Of a stretch of DNA of 64,000 nt, positions 26,850 through 36,763 are shown piece after piece. Each line of letters starts with the position of its first letter. Positions within the stretch are counted from its first letter, which is position 1. This stretch comes from an uncultured Cohaesibacter sp. Its GTDB lineage: Bacteria; Pseudomonadota; Alphaproteobacteria; Rhizobiales; Cohaesibacteraceae. Both the position numbers and the translations under genes were made by a program. Location: contig NZ_OY761553.1 of NCBI RefSeq assembly GCF_963664735.1, positions 3,903,001 through 3,967,000 of the forward strand, written 5' to 3'. The notes below the pieces were generated by a model. That model ran no database searches and was not told the DNA's origin. It was given only the letters and a program-made list of their open reading frames with translations.

Positions 26850-27728
26850 TTATCGGGTCGGGATGGGGATCTCGCTGCGATAGTCGTAGAACCCCCTCTG
26901 TGTCTTGCGGCCAAGCCAGCCAGCTTCGACATATTTTACCAGTAACGGGCAAGGGCGGTATTTGCTATCGGCTAATCCGTCGTAAAGAACCTGCATCATA
27001 GACAAACACGTGTCCAGACCTATGAAATCGGCCAGTTCCAGCGGGCCCATGGGATGGTTCGCGCCAAGCTTCATTGCCGTATCGATCGCATCTACAGTGC
27101 CAACGCCTTCATAGAGCGTGTAGATCGCTTCGTTGATCATGGGTAGCAAAATACGATTGACGATAAAGGCCGGGAAGTCTTCGGACACAGCCACGGTTTT
27201 GCCGAGGCTTTCGACAAAGCTCTCGGCGATCCTGAATGTATTTTCACTGGTTGCGATGCCGCGCACCAGTTCAATCAGCTTCATGACCGGCACCGGACGC
27301 ATGAAATGCATGCCGATAAATTGTTCTGCCCGGTCGGTTGCTGCGGCGAGCCGAGTGATGGAATAGGAAGAGCTGTTGGAGGCAATCAGGGTTTCCGGCT
27401 TCAAAAATGGGGTGATCGATGTGAGAACCTTGCGTTTGGTCTCTTCATGCTCGGTTACCGCCTCAATGACCAGATCCACATCGGACATCGATTGCAAGTC
27501 GAGTGTTGTGGTGATCTTGGATAGCGCGGCCAGCTTTTGGCCGTCTGAAATCCGCCCCTTGCCGATTTGACGATCCAGGTTGCCGGAGATTTCCGTCATG
27601 GCCAGATCCAGCTTTTCCTGATTTAGATCGTTCAGAAGAACATCATACCCGGACAAACCGCAAACGTGGGCAATGCCGCTCCCCATTTGACCGGCTCCAA
27701 TGATACCAACCTTCTTGATCTCAGACAT
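26850..27728 (-). CDS. 3-hydroxybutyryl-CoA dehydrogenase
   Basis: 292-residue NAD(H)-dependent 3-hydroxyacyl-CoA dehydrogenase. The Rossmann start VGIIGAGQMGSGIAHVCGL, the IASNSSSYSIT and GMHFMRPVPVMKLIELVRG blocks and the C-terminal NHPMGPLELADFIGLD are those of the Hbd/PaaH group. It would interconvert (S)-3-hydroxybutyryl-CoA and acetoacetyl-CoA. ATG 27728 is favoured over GTG 27740. etfA lies upstream on the same strand but a terminator separates them. Confidence 0.9.
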   Translation of the reverse strand: MSEIKKVGIIGAGQMGSGIAHVCGLSGYDVLLNDLNQEKLDLAMTEISGNLDRQIGKGRISDGQKLAALSKITTTLDLQSMSDVDLVIEAVTEHEETKRKVLTSITPFLKPETLIASNSSSYSITRLAAATDRAEQFIGMHFMRPVPVMKLIELVRGIATSENTFRIAESFVESLGKTVAVSEDFPAFIVNRILLPMINEAIYTLYEGVGTVDAIDTAMKLGANHPMGPLELADFIGLDTCLSMMQVLYDGLADSKYRPCPLLVKYVEAGWLGRKTQRGFYDYRSEIPIPTR

Positions 27729-27964
27729 ATTCCTGCTCACCGATTGCTTTGGTTCGTTTCTTCGCTCATAGCTCTGGAGAATGAATTTTGCCCTGTTAAT
27801 CCCCCCAGATCGTCGGGCAAGTTTGGCAGATTGTTAAGGGCTTCGCAAATGTAAAAGAAGGCTGGGAAGCTTCCATAAGCGGGCTAAGTGGATTTGCCTT
27901 TGCAAAGTTCGATTAAAGTTGGACCCGGTTTCTGGAGAGATGGGGATAAATTCTGTCTTGCTGC

Positions 27965-27999
27965 AAAAAATCCCGCACCATCGTCGATGATGCGGGACT
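27965..27999 (-). terminator. terminator after etfA
   Basis: Read on the minus strand, arms TCCCGCA/TGCGGGA extended by CGATG/CATCG (27971-27997, one mismatch) end in six T (27965-27970). It lies about 45 bp past the etfA stop. Confidence 0.85.
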
Positions 28000-28042
28000 T
28001 TGAATTTTGTAAGTTTTGTCAGTCAATTAGCGAGACAAAGGA

Positions 28043-28972
28043 TCACAGGGCCTTTTCAAGCTCTGGAAGGACATCGAAGAGATCGCCCACGATGCCATAG
28101 TCGGCAACCTGGAAGATCGGGGCCTCTTCGTCCTTGTTGATAGCCACGATTACCTTGGAATCCTTCATACCGGCCAGATGCTGAATAGCCCCCGAAATAC
28201 CAGCGGCAATGTAGAGCTCTGGAGCAACAACCTTGCCGGTCTGCCCGACCTGAAGGTCATTTGGTGCGTAACCAGCATCAACGGCAGCGCGGGAAGCACC
28301 GATGGCTGCGCCAAGCTTGTCAGCGACCGGTGTCAGCAGTGCATTGAACTGTTCTTCAGACGCCAGACCGCGGCCACCTGCGATGATGACGCGGGCGCTT
28401 GCCAGTTCCGGACGATCAGAGGCTGACAGTTCTTCACTTACAAAGGTCGTGGTGTCTGGAGCGTCAGCAACAGCAACGCTTTCGATGGCTGCTGAGCCGC
28501 CATTGCCTGCTGCTGCAAAGTTTGCCGTACGAACGGTCAGAACCTTTTTGCTGTCAGCGCTTTTCACGGTCTGAATGGCGTTGCCTGCATAGGTTGGGCG
28601 CTCGAAGGTGTCCGCAGCAATGATCTTGGTGACTTCGGACAGCTGCATGACGTCGAGCAGAGCTGCAACGCGTGGCATGAAGTTCTTGCCAACAGAGGTT
28701 GCCGGAGCAACGATTGCATCATACTGGTCCGCCATGGCGACGACCTGTGCGGACAGGGCTTCTGCAATGTGATGGCCAAGGGCATCGCTTTCTGCGACCA
28801 GCACCTTGGATGCGCCGGCCAGTTTGGCTGCTGCCTCAGCTGCCGGAGCGCAATCCTTGCCAGCGACAAGAATCTCCACGTCACCACCAAGCTCAAGCGC
28901 TGCGGTGAGAGCCTTTGCTGTGGCGTCGTTCAAAGCCGTGTTGTTATGCTCGGCAATCAGAAGGGTTGTCAT
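28043..28972 (-). CDS. etfA: electron transfer flavoprotein alpha subunit
   Basis: 309 residues. The C-terminal FAD-binding domain shows [34 protein letters not shown] and [17 protein letters not shown], the EtfA hallmarks. With EtfB it accepts electrons from acyl-CoA dehydrogenases and hands them to ETF-quinone oxidoreductase. Within this window the methylsuccinyl-CoA dehydrogenase is an obvious partner. It is 21 bp behind etfB, in one operon. Confidence 0.95.
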   Translation of the reverse strand: MTTLLIAEHNNTALNDATAKALTAALELGGDVEILVAGKDCAPAAEAAAKLAGASKVLVAESDALGHHIAEALSAQVVAMADQYDAIVAPATSVGKNFMPRVAALLDVMQLSEVTKIIAADTFERPTYAGNAIQTVKSADSKKVLTVRTANFAAAGNGGSAAIESVAVADAPDTTTFVSEELSASDRPELASARVIIAGGRGLASEEQFNALLTPVADKLGAAIGASRAAVDAGYAPNDLQVGQTGKVVAPELYIAAGISGAIQHLAGMKDSKVIVAINKDEEAPIFQVADYGIVGDLFDVLPELEKAL

Positions 28973-28993
28973 GATTTATCTCCTCAATTTGCC

Positions 28994-29743
28994 TTAAAGC
29001 GCACCGGCTTCGTTTTTCAGTTTGTCGACCAGTTCGGCGACGCTTTCAACCTTGATGCCTGCCTTGCGAGCTTCCGGCTCGGTTGTGGAAATCACTTCCA
29101 GCCGAGGTGCAATGTCAACGCCATAGTCGGCAGCTTCTTTTGTTTCCAACGGCTTTTTCTTGGCCTTCATGATGTTTGGCAAAGAAGCATAGCGTGGTTC
29201 GTTGAGCCGCAAGTCTGCGGTCATGACGGCGGGAAGCTTGATCTGAACATTCTGCAGACCACCATCGATTTCGCGCGTCACATTAGCGATGTCGCCTTCG
29301 ATCTTGATGCAGGAAGCAAATGCGCCCTGACCCCAGCCCAGAAGAGCGGAGAGCATCTGGCCTGTCTGGTTGGCGTCGTCGTCAATGGCCTGCTTGCCAA
29401 CGATGACCATGCCGGGCTGTTCTTCTTCAACAACCGCCTTGAGCAGCTTGGCAACGCCCAGAGGCTCCAGAGCCGTATCGGTCTTAATCAGCAGTGCGCG
29501 GTCAGCACCCATGGCGAGGCCTGTGCGCAGGGTTTCCTGAGCCTGTTGCACGCCAATGGAGACAACTACGATTTCACTGGCAATGCCCGCTTCTTTCAAG
29601 CGCACAGCCTCTTCCACGGCGATTTCGTCAAATGGGTTCATGGACATTTTGACATTTGCCAGGTCAACACCCGTGCCATCGGCTTTTACGCGGATTTTGA
29701 CGTTGTAATCGACAACCCGTTTGACGGGTACAAGGATCTTCAT
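28994..29743 (-). CDS. etfB: electron transfer flavoprotein beta subunit
   Basis: 249 residues starting [19 protein letters not shown], with [38 protein letters not shown] and GADRALLI, all diagnostic of EtfB, which binds AMP and supports EtfA. The upstream leader contains a short GC-rich hairpin (29762-29781). Start is supported by GGGAG and the conserved N-terminus. Confidence 0.95.
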   Translation of the reverse strand: MKILVPVKRVVDYNVKIRVKADGTGVDLANVKMSMNPFDEIAVEEAVRLKEAGIASEIVVVSIGVQQAQETLRTGLAMGADRALLIKTDTALEPLGVAKLLKAVVEEEQPGMVIVGKQAIDDDANQTGQMLSALLGWGQGAFASCIKIEGDIANVTREIDGGLQNVQIKLPAVMTADLRLNEPRYASLPNIMKAKKKPLETKEAADYGVDIAPRLEVISTTEPEARKAGIKVESVAELVDKLKNEAGAL

Positions 29744-30088
29744 GGATTAATTCTCCCATGTGAGCCGGAAATGACCGGCTCAATTGGCTTGAGCGTTGTG
29801 CATGAGCGTTGGCTTGGCTCCTGAAAGAGTTTGGAAATTCTTCGCTCCGTAACGCCGCTCCTGCTGTTTAGGCCCACGAGATCACACTTCTGATGTCTTG
29901 GGATTTCAAAAATGTGATCGCTGTTATCATCTGGCTGCTATTTTTTGGAAAAGACCGTCCAATATCAGCAAATTAATTTGTTTTGTTCTGATCGGGGAGG
30001 ACGGTAATGGCAGGCTTTGGGCCTGTCAACAATCCGTCCGTCTGAGACGCATGAGTTTCTGTCATGCACATTCTACGTTTGGGTAATT
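29744..30088. other. intergenic region etfB / rhomboid gene
   Basis: 345 bp without a supported gene. It includes the hairpin GAGCCGG-AAATGA-CCGGCTC at 29762-29781 in the etfB leader, 19 bp ahead of the ATG and directly before the ribosome site, followed by AT-rich DNA that probably holds the etfBA promoter. Confidence 0.5.
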
Positions 30089-30778
30089 TCACGTAGCTCT
30101 CTGAAAGAGAGGCACCGTTTTTCGCTTCATTAAGGGGATAAGTAAGGCGCCGGTTATGGCGCCTCCCACATGAGCCCACCATGCGACAGTGGCCCCTGTG
30201 CTTGTTAATGAGTTGAAAAGTTGCAAGGCCAGCCAGGCTCCGAGGCAATAGATCGCTGGTATCGGCAAGGGAATGCGCCCCAGAATCAATATCCAGACCC
30301 GCACATCCGGATGAAGCAGAAGATAGGCGGCGATAATGCCAGCCGTTGCGCCGGATGCTCCGACTAGCGGCACGGGCGAGCCCCAATTTGCGAGAGTGTG
30401 TAACAGAGCCGCTCCGGCGGCGCAGAGGCAATAAAAGATCAGGAAGCGAAAATGGCCCATGGCATCTTCTATATTGTCGCCAAAGACCCAGAGAAAAGCC
30501 ATGTTGCCAATCAGATGCATCCAGCCCCCATGCAGAAAGGCATAAGTGACGAAATCTGACCACAGCAGAGGAGAGGAACCCAGATTCATGCTGCCGTCTG
30601 ATGCCAGAAGCGTGCTGGGGGTAAGGCCAAAGGTGGTTGCAAATCTGAAGAATGTCTGTCCTTCCTCAATGCCGCCACTGAGCAAAAAGACAATCAGATT
30701 GAGCAGGATAAGCCCGAGCGTGACATATTGCCAACGAACATAGTGAAGCTCATTCTTGTCATGAAGCGGTATGAACAT
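30089..30778 (-). CDS. rhomboid family intramembrane serine protease
   Basis: 229 residues with six or so transmembrane helices. The catalytic Ser is in VGASGATAG (GxSG), the catalytic His in WWAHVGGAITGALL, and the structural HLIGNMAFLWVFGDNIE follows the first helices; these are the rhomboid core motifs. Substrate unknown. Starts 43 bp downstream of the pduO stop in the same direction, so likely co-transcribed. Confidence 0.9.
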   Translation of the reverse strand: MFIPLHDKNELHYVRWQYVTLGLILLNLIVFLLSGGIEEGQTFFRFATTFGLTPSTLLASDGSMNLGSSPLLWSDFVTYAFLHGGWMHLIGNMAFLWVFGDNIEDAMGHFRFLIFYCLCAAGAALLHTLANWGSPVPLVGASGATAGIIAAYLLLHPDVRVWILILGRIPLPIPAIYCLGAWLALQLFNSLTSTGATVAWWAHVGGAITGALLIPLMKRKTVPLFQRAT

Positions 30779-30820
30779 TGGATTGGCTCTTTCGTCGGGC
30801 TTTTCCTGTTTCGCTTTATT

Positions 30821-31399
30821 CTAGCGGTTTTGTCCCGGCACCCAGAGGACGTCTTTGCTTCCCTTTTCATTTGCCCAACGGGCCGCGACAAAGAAGAAAT
30901 CTGATAAGCGATTCAAATATTGAATGACTTCGGGAGAAACCACTTCGGTTTCTTGTGCTGCGAGTGCGGTGACCAGCCTTTCAGCGCGGCGAGATACCGT
31001 GCGGGCATAATGCAAATAGGCTGAGGCGCGCGTGCCTCCGGGAAGGATGAAGCTTTTAAGCGGCGTCAAATCACCATTCAAATGATCGATTTGTTGTTCC
31101 AGACGTTCGATCTGGCTTGGGATGATTCTCAGTGGCTCATAGTCAAGTTTTTCGCCGCTATCTGGGGTGCAAAGATCGGCCCCCATATCGAACAGGTCAT
31201 TCTGAATCTGAGACAGCATATGGTCGAGCTCTGGCAGATCTGCCAACTCCAGACGCACCAACCCGACAATAGAATTGGTTTCGTCGACAGTGCCGTAGGC
31301 CTCTACGCGCAAGTCATGTTTTGCCCGCCGTTCTCCTGTTCCAAGAGCCGTCGTGCCCTTGTCGCCTGTGCGTGTGTAAATTTTGTTGAGACGAACCAT
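30821..31399 (-). CDS. cob(I)alamin adenosyltransferase, PduO type
   Basis: 192 residues. The ATP-binding N-terminus IYTRTGDKGTTALGTGERR, the central VDETNSIVGLVR and the C-terminal RRAERLVTAL..YLNRLSDFFFVAAR are the PduO signatures. It forms adenosylcobalamin, the cofactor needed by ethylmalonyl-CoA mutase encoded 7 kb away. The ATG at 31399 begins MVRLNKIYTRTGD as in homologues; upstream extension to 31468 is rejected. Confidence 0.93.
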   Translation of the reverse strand: MVRLNKIYTRTGDKGTTALGTGERRAKHDLRVEAYGTVDETNSIVGLVRLELADLPELDHMLSQIQNDLFDMGADLCTPDSGEKLDYEPLRIIPSQIERLEQQIDHLNGDLTPLKSFILPGGTRASAYLHYARTVSRRAERLVTALAAQETEVVSPEVIQYLNRLSDFFFVAARWANEKGSKDVLWVPGQNR

Positions 31400-31542
31400 G
31401 AAACTATTCCATTTATTGCAATGAGGTTTGCGCAAAGAGACATGCGCCAGAATTGATGCATGGTGCACTTTAAATGGTTCGTGAGCAGAAACAAGATGGT
31501 CAATTGGCTGTTGTTGGCCATAAGCCTATTTGTCGCTGCAGG

Positions 31543-32121
31543 CTAGAACATATAGCCGATGTGCGCGCCGACACTGGTCAGGCCATGATTCCATTTGCCG
31601 ATACCTGCGTTGGACATATGCTCGACAGAAAGCATCAGACTGGCTCTGTCATCAAGCTGAACGCCAAGCGAGGCTGTTTCGCGGAAAAGGGCCCGTGTGC
31701 CCAGAGGTTCGCGGTTGTGGCTCGTGTTGTTGATCTTGCCGTTGTGGATGGCCCCGCCAAAACTTCCCTCGACAAAAACGGGATCAAAGACCGGGAAGTG
31801 CCAGGTCAGTCCGGCATAGCCGTAAGATGTTTCGTTATCTGTGCTTAGGGAGGCTCCCAGATGAGGGCGAGGGGTCAAGAAACGCTGCAGAACAGACGCG
31901 TCAGGTGCAAGATCTCCGAAAGCGTTGAACAAAAGCTCGGCTTGCAAATCGACAGAGCCTTTTTCCCGACGGGCAACATCGTGCGACATGATACCCAAAC
32001 GCAATTCGCTTAGTATGCCTGTTGTGGTCAGTTGAGAGCCGTCTTTGCTGAGGTCTGCTGCACTGGCGGGATTGGAAAAGATGCAAAGCAATAAGGAGGA
32101 AAAAAGAGCCGCGCGTTTCAT
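31543..32121 (-). CDS. lipid A 3-O-deacylase (PagL-like outer-membrane protein)
   Basis: 192 residues with a signal peptide (LLLCIFSNPASAADL) and a C-terminal beta-barrel pattern ending in aromatic F (GAHIGYMF). The active-site motif VEHMSNAGIGKWNHG carries the His (168) and Ser (170) of PagL. The catalytic Glu of PagL is not obvious, so activity is likely but unproven. PagL removes the 3-O acyl chain from lipid A in the outer membrane. Confidence 0.78.
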   Translation of the reverse strand: MKRAALFSSLLLCIFSNPASAADLSKDGSQLTTTGILSELRLGIMSHDVARREKGSVDLQAELLFNAFGDLAPDASVLQRFLTPRPHLGASLSTDNETSYGYAGLTWHFPVFDPVFVEGSFGGAIHNGKINNTSHNREPLGTRALFRETASLGVQLDDRASLMLSVEHMSNAGIGKWNHGLTSVGAHIGYMF

Positions 32122-32288
32122 GGATTTGTCCAGTCATAGATATTCAGACTGAGAAATTAGCTGATCTAGCTAGTGGCAGCTAACTAAATTTGCGAGAATA
32201 ATAGTCTTTCCAACGAATGCTGTGATTTGGTGTAATCAAATTGGATATTTGTACCTAAAACCAATATTCAGATATGCCGTTTGGGCCT

Positions 32289-32477
32289 CTATTGGTACAG
32301 GTACAAGCTGAGGAGAATGATGCAGATTGCTACCAGTTGCAGGGCAACGCGCCACCGCATGAGCGATTGGGACCGATTCGGATTTTTCCCTCTGGCCATG
32401 TTGATCAGGCCCAATAACAAAATAAGCGCAACGCCGATTAAGGCGATTGGTATCAACAAGGTCGCAAAGCCACTCAT
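32289..32477 (-). CDS. twin-transmembrane small protein (HIG1-like)
   Basis: 62-residue protein with two hydrophobic helices (about residues 6-25 and 44-61) separated by a basic loop MARGKNPNRSQSLMRWRV. The loop RSQxLMRWRV is the pattern of HIG1/hypoxia-induced domain small proteins that sit near pduO and pagL-like genes in Hyphomicrobiales. Role unknown; in mitochondria HIG1 proteins assist respiratory complexes. Confidence 0.8.
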   Translation of the reverse strand: MSGFATLLIPIALIGVALILLLGLINMARGKNPNRSQSLMRWRVALQLVAICIILLSLYLYQ

Positions 32478-32640
32478 TCAATTCTCCTCAAAACCAACGA
32501 GGTTCTTAGCCTAGCAGCCGCTGCAAGAAGTTGGAATGCGTGTCATTGTCAACTTTCGTTGGCTGCACCGAATGAAAAAGGGAGGCTGGGCCTCCCATAT
32601 TGTTTTTGTGGTGGTTTTGTAAAATGCGAAGCACGCAAAT

Positions 32641-34326
32641 TTAACCGCGATTGTCGAGCAGGCGGCGTGCGATCACTTGCGCCTGAATCTCTCCTGCTCC
32701 TTCGAAAATGTTGAGCACACGGGCGTCGCACAGCACGCGCGAGATAGCATATTCCAGCGCAAAGCCGTTGCCGCCGTGGATCTGCAAGGCATTATCGGCC
32801 GCAGCCCACGCCACGCGGGCACCAAGCAGTTTGGCCATGCCAGCTTCCAGATCACAGCGCTTGTCATGGTCTTTCTGGCGGGCAGAATAATAGGTGAGCT
32901 GGCGGGCCACCATGATTTCTGCCGCCATCATGGCCAGTTTGTCGATAACGCGTGGGAAGTTGATCAGGGACTTGCCGAACTGCACACGCTCCTGAGCGTA
33001 GCGTAGCCCCAGATCGAGTGCGCATTGAGCCACGCCAATGGCGCGCGCAGCGGTCTGGATGCGGGCAGCTTCGAAAGTCTGCATAAGCTGTTTGAAACCC
33101 TGCCCCTCTTCGCCGCCAAGCAGATTTTCCTTGCCAACTTCGAAATTGTCGAAGGCGATGTCATATTCCTTCATGCCGCGATAGCCGAGAACCTCGATTT
33201 CGCCGCCATCCATGCCTTGTGCCGGGAAGGGGGTGTCGTCATCGCCGCGCGGTTTTTCAGCCAGCAGCATTGAGAGGCCTTTATAGCCCGGCTCAGCCGG
33301 ATTGGTGCGGACAAGAAGGGTCATCAAATCAGCGCGGACCGGATGGGTGATCCATGTCTTGTTGCCTGTCACCTTGTAGCTGTCGCCAGCCAGCGTGGCA
33401 CGGGTCTTGAGGCTTGCAAGGTCTGAGCCCGTGTTTGGCTCGGTGAAAACCGCAGTTGGCAGGATCTCGCCAGATGCGATCATCGGAAGCCACTTTTGTT
33501 TCTGCTCTTCAGTGCCACCGCACAGGATCAGCTCTGCGGCAATTTCCGAGCGAGTGCCAAGCGAGCCGACGCCGATATAGGCGCGCGAGAGGGCTTCGGA
33601 GACGACGCACATGCTCTCCTTGCCAAGGCCCAGGCCGCCATATTCTTCCGGAATGGTCAGACCGAAGACGCCCATTTCAGCCATCTGTTCGATGACTTCC
33701 ATCGGGATATAGGCGTCTTTCAGGTGCCAGTCATGGGCATGTGGTGTCACTTCGCTTTCAGCAAACCGGTTCATTTCTTCCCGGAAGGCTTCCATGGTTT
33801 CATCAAGACCGGCATCGCCAAAGGAGGCCGCTCCTTCAGCCGCTTCCATGAGTGCCACTAGACGGGTGCGAATTTCCTTGCTGTTGCCTTCCGCCATCAG
33901 GCGCATGACTTCCGGGCTCTGGGCGTCGGCAATGGTTTCTGCCGAAAGGCCGAAATCTGCAAGGCGCACAAATTCGACCTGCGTCATTGGAATGCCGCCG
34001 AAAATCTGAGCGAGATATTCTGCAAAGGCGATGCGGGTGACGAGAGATTCTATCTCACCAAAGCGGCCTTCCCCGCTCATCGTCTTGCTGTAGCCGCGCA
34101 TTTCCTTGAGGGCTTCTATATAGGTGGCGATCCATGCCAGACCGTGGGTGATATGTTGCTCGGCTTCCACTCGGTCAGATTTGACGCGACCGTCAACGGC
34201 CACCTTGTCGTAAACACTTGCGACGAGGTTTTTGAGCAGGCTTTCGCATTTGGAGACCGCGGCATCCATGTCGGACAACAGAGTGTCAGGGATGGCGATC
34301 GGTTGGGTATCGATGGTCAAAGACAT
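32641..34326 (-). CDS. mcd: (2S)-methylsuccinyl-CoA dehydrogenase
   Basis: 561 residues, longer than ordinary acyl-CoA dehydrogenases (~380) because of a ~170-residue N-terminal extension, as in Mcd of the ethylmalonyl-CoA pathway. The core has FTEPNTGSDLASLKTRA, TGNKTWITH, YSARQKDHD and the catalytic-region IHGGNGFALEYAISRVLCDARVLNIFEG(A). It oxidises methylsuccinyl-CoA to mesaconyl-CoA, using ETF. The ATG at 34326 has GGGGGGAAA in front. Mcd assignment rests on length and pathway genes ccrA and ecm nearby. Confidence 0.88.
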   Translation of the reverse strand: MSLTIDTQPIAIPDTLLSDMDAAVSKCESLLKNLVASVYDKVAVDGRVKSDRVEAEQHITHGLAWIATYIEALKEMRGYSKTMSGEGRFGEIESLVTRIAFAEYLAQIFGGIPMTQVEFVRLADFGLSAETIADAQSPEVMRLMAEGNSKEIRTRLVALMEAAEGAASFGDAGLDETMEAFREEMNRFAESEVTPHAHDWHLKDAYIPMEVIEQMAEMGVFGLTIPEEYGGLGLGKESMCVVSEALSRAYIGVGSLGTRSEIAAELILCGGTEEQKQKWLPMIASGEILPTAVFTEPNTGSDLASLKTRATLAGDSYKVTGNKTWITHPVRADLMTLLVRTNPAEPGYKGLSMLLAEKPRGDDDTPFPAQGMDGGEIEVLGYRGMKEYDIAFDNFEVGKENLLGGEEGQGFKQLMQTFEAARIQTAARAIGVAQCALDLGLRYAQERVQFGKSLINFPRVIDKLAMMAAEIMVARQLTYYSARQKDHDKRCDLEAGMAKLLGARVAWAAADNALQIHGGNGFALEYAISRVLCDARVLNIFEGAGEIQAQVIARRLLDNRG

Positions 34327-34538
34327 GGTTTCCCCCCTTTGATTGCGGCTCAATATCCATTGATCTTCGTTTCCCTATAGGGAGCGAGAAGGCTGGGCAT
34401 GACTGCAATCGGACTGTTTATGCTGCACTGCACAGTGAATGGGGATGCTTATTTTTGCAATAAGCCAAAGGAGTAAGGTCGTGCGCACTGTATGACGTGA
34501 TGTTGCAGTGCACACGACTATCGTCGCAAGTCCAATGT

Positions 34539-35423
34539 CTAGGGCTTGTTGCGATTGGCCAAAATCACACCGAGCGCGGTTACGATCATTCCCAGCACCT
34601 GCATGGCGGTGATCGGCTCTCCGAACAGAAGAAAGGAGATTGTCGCGGTAACTGCGGGAACAAGATAGAAAAGGGAAGCCGTGTTGGAAACTGCGCCTTT
34701 TTCGATGAGCCAAAGCAGCAGGAAAATGGCCCCAATGGAGAGCACCAGAACGAGCCAGACCAGAGCAAAGATGAAATCCGGGCTCCAAATGATGGTTTGT
34801 GTTTCAGTCAAAAGGCTCAAGCCGCCACAAAAGAGCACCGCAGCAAGATATTGCCAGATGGTTGCCGTGCGCATGTCCAGATTGGCCGCAAAGCGCTTCT
34901 GATAGACTGTGCCCAGAGAGATGGATGCTACGGCGATGAATGACACGAAAATCTGGGAAAGCGTGACCGAGAACGCGCCTCCGCTCAGCCGTGGCAGCAG
35001 CACCATCGAAATGCCAACCAGTCCCAGAACAAACCCCAAAATGTGGTTTTTGGTAATTTTTTCCTTGAGTACGAGATGGGCAAAGAAGGCGGTGAGGACA
35101 GGTTGCAGACCGGTCATCAGCGCGAATAATCCGGCAGGCATGCCGTCATCAATGGCCCAAAAGACACCTGCAAGATAGATCCCGTGGATCATGAAGCCGG
35201 AGACAAAGGCATGAAGGCTTTGTTTGGGGGAGGGCCAACGCGCTCTTTGCACCAGAGAGATGCCTAGCAGCAAAATCAGAACAGAGCCAAATCGCAAGGT
35301 GAGAAAGGTCATTGGTTCTGAATAGGGGGCACCCATGCGCGAGCCGATGAACCCTGTTGACCAAAGAACAACGAAGAGAAGAGGCGCGAGTGTTGACATG
35401 AAGTCGGCAGATCGGGTCGTCAT
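34539..35423 (-). CDS. DMT/EamA family transporter
   Basis: 294-residue protein with ten predicted transmembrane segments and two EamA repeats (PLLFVVLWSTGFIGSR; LVLKEKITKNHILGFVLGL; GEPITAMQVLGMIVTALG). Typical drug/metabolite exporter; the substrate cannot be read from the sequence. It lies between mcd and the divergent BrkB-type gene without obvious functional link. Confidence 0.85.
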   Translation of the reverse strand: MTTRSADFMSTLAPLLFVVLWSTGFIGSRMGAPYSEPMTFLTLRFGSVLILLLGISLVQRARWPSPKQSLHAFVSGFMIHGIYLAGVFWAIDDGMPAGLFALMTGLQPVLTAFFAHLVLKEKITKNHILGFVLGLVGISMVLLPRLSGGAFSVTLSQIFVSFIAVASISLGTVYQKRFAANLDMRTATIWQYLAAVLFCGGLSLLTETQTIIWSPDFIFALVWLVLVLSIGAIFLLLWLIEKGAVSNTASLFYLVPAVTATISFLLFGEPITAMQVLGMIVTALGVILANRNKP

Positions 35424-35736
35424 GCTATTGTGCTGCTTGAGAGGGAAATAGGAGGGAGCGTTATTAATATCTCTAGCTGGAATAGAGTAAAAAGTCTAAT
35501 GGAAACGGATGGTTGATCTGGTTGCGAGATTTTTGCATCGGATTTTGATCATTTGATCTGCGTTATGGGCTGGATTGCATTTTTAGAGCAAAAGCCTATA
35601 AAGACAACGCACATGGCAAGGGCCGTCGGAAGAATCCGAACAAAAGCGTCCTTCTCCATCTTGTCTTCATGATGGAGTATGGTGTGTCTTGTGTTTTCTA
35701 TTTTGCCAGTTGCAAGTCAAGTTCGGAAAGTTGGGA
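35424..35736. other. intergenic region EamA gene / yihY-type gene
   Basis: 313 bp between divergent genes. I see no RNA gene or clear operator. It must hold both promoters. A short frame extension upstream of 35737 starts at TTG 35689 and is not convincing. Confidence 0.4.
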
Positions 35737-36654
35737 ATGACGCGTCTTTGGGAATGGGTAGTTGTGCCGGTCCGCATTTTCTGGCGGTTTTCGGATAATC
35801 ACGGCTTTGCGCTGGCAAGCAACATCGCCTTCTCGATGCTGTTGTCTATCTTTCCGTTTCTGCTGTTGCTAACAGGTGTAACCGTCTGGATTGGCGGCGA
35901 TGCATTGGGCAAGGTTTTGCAGGATATGCTCACTTTGCTTCTGCCCGATGCGATTGCCGATATTCTTCAGCCCGATGTTGATGCCGTCATTGCAGAACGC
36001 ACCCGCAGTTTGCTGTCCATTTCTCTGGTCGTCTTTCTTGTTACCTTGACATCCTTGGTGGAAAGTCTGCGCGAGGGGCTCAATCGTGCCTATGGCTATT
36101 ATGAGCGCCGCTCCATTCTATCTCGCAGGGCGATGGGCCTGATTGCCATCTTCGGTGCAACGGGCGTGATGCTTATCGTTGCGTCGGGCCTGTTTTTCGC
36201 GCCCATTGCCTGGAACATGCTGAAACCCCATATCTCATGGTTTCAGGATTTTCAGGCGACATTCAATGTGGTGCGGTTTGGTATTGCCATTCCCATTCTA
36301 ACCCTGTTTCTGGTGGCGAGCCATCGGTGGCTTCCCATGCGAATGACAGAATGGCCGGACCTCTGGCCTGGAGCATTGACGACGCTCGTGCTCTGGTGGA
36401 TCACGGCTGAAGCCTATTCCTATTATCTGTCGCATTTTGCTCAGTATGCGCGTGTCTATGCGGGGCTGGCTGGCGTTGTGGCGACGCTGATCTTCTTGCA
36501 GATCATCTCCATGATTTATCTTTATGGGGCGGAGGTGAATGCATGGATCATTCGGTGGCGTCGTATTCAGCGCAGCATGAAAGCCAGACCTTACTCTACT
36601 TCTGAAGATCATTCGGTGTCTCCTTCGGCCGAGCAACCGGCCAATGATCGCTAG
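35737..36654 (+). CDS. YihY/BrkB family membrane protein
   Basis: 305-residue integral membrane protein with six or so helices. The early helix segment ALASNIAFSMLLSIFPFLLLL and later DLWPGALTTLVLWWITAEAYSYYLSHFAQYARVYAGLAGVVATL are the conserved YihY/BrkB blocks (the second spans about residues 213-256). Function is unproven; the old RNase BN annotation is wrong for this family. ATG 35737 gives the family N-terminus. Hydrophilic tail in the last ~30 residues. Confidence 0.87.
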   Translation: MTRLWEWVVVPVRIFWRFSDNHGFALASNIAFSMLLSIFPFLLLLTGVTVWIGGDALGKVLQDMLTLLLPDAIADILQPDVDAVIAERTRSLLSISLVVFLVTLTSLVESLREGLNRAYGYYERRSILSRRAMGLIAIFGATGVMLIVASGLFFAPIAWNMLKPHISWFQDFQATFNVVRFGIAIPILTLFLVASHRWLPMRMTEWPDLWPGALTTLVLWWITAEAYSYYLSHFAQYARVYAGLAGVVATLIFLQIISMIYLYGAEVNAWIIRWRRIQRSMKARPYSTSEDHSVSPSAEQPANDR

Positions 36655-36691
36655 ATCATGCGATTGATGGACCACCCAAGCGCTCACAATC

Positions 36692-36733
36692 GACAATACT
36701 AAAAGCCGGGTTGCCCCGGCTTTTAGTATTGTC
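36692..36733. terminator. bidirectional terminator, yihY-type gene / ccrA
   Basis: A perfect 19-bp inverted repeat (36692-36710 and 36715-36733) around a TTGC loop, with GC core AAAGCCGGG/CCCGGCTTT. It lies between two convergent stop codons. Confidence 0.85.
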
Positions 36734-36763
36734 TGGAAACCAATCTGAGTCAGTTTGCTCCTG

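Noticed and set aside
28769-29824. 351-codon ORF antisense to etfA/etfB
   Set aside because: It overlaps two clearly functional genes over its whole length and has no domain of its own.
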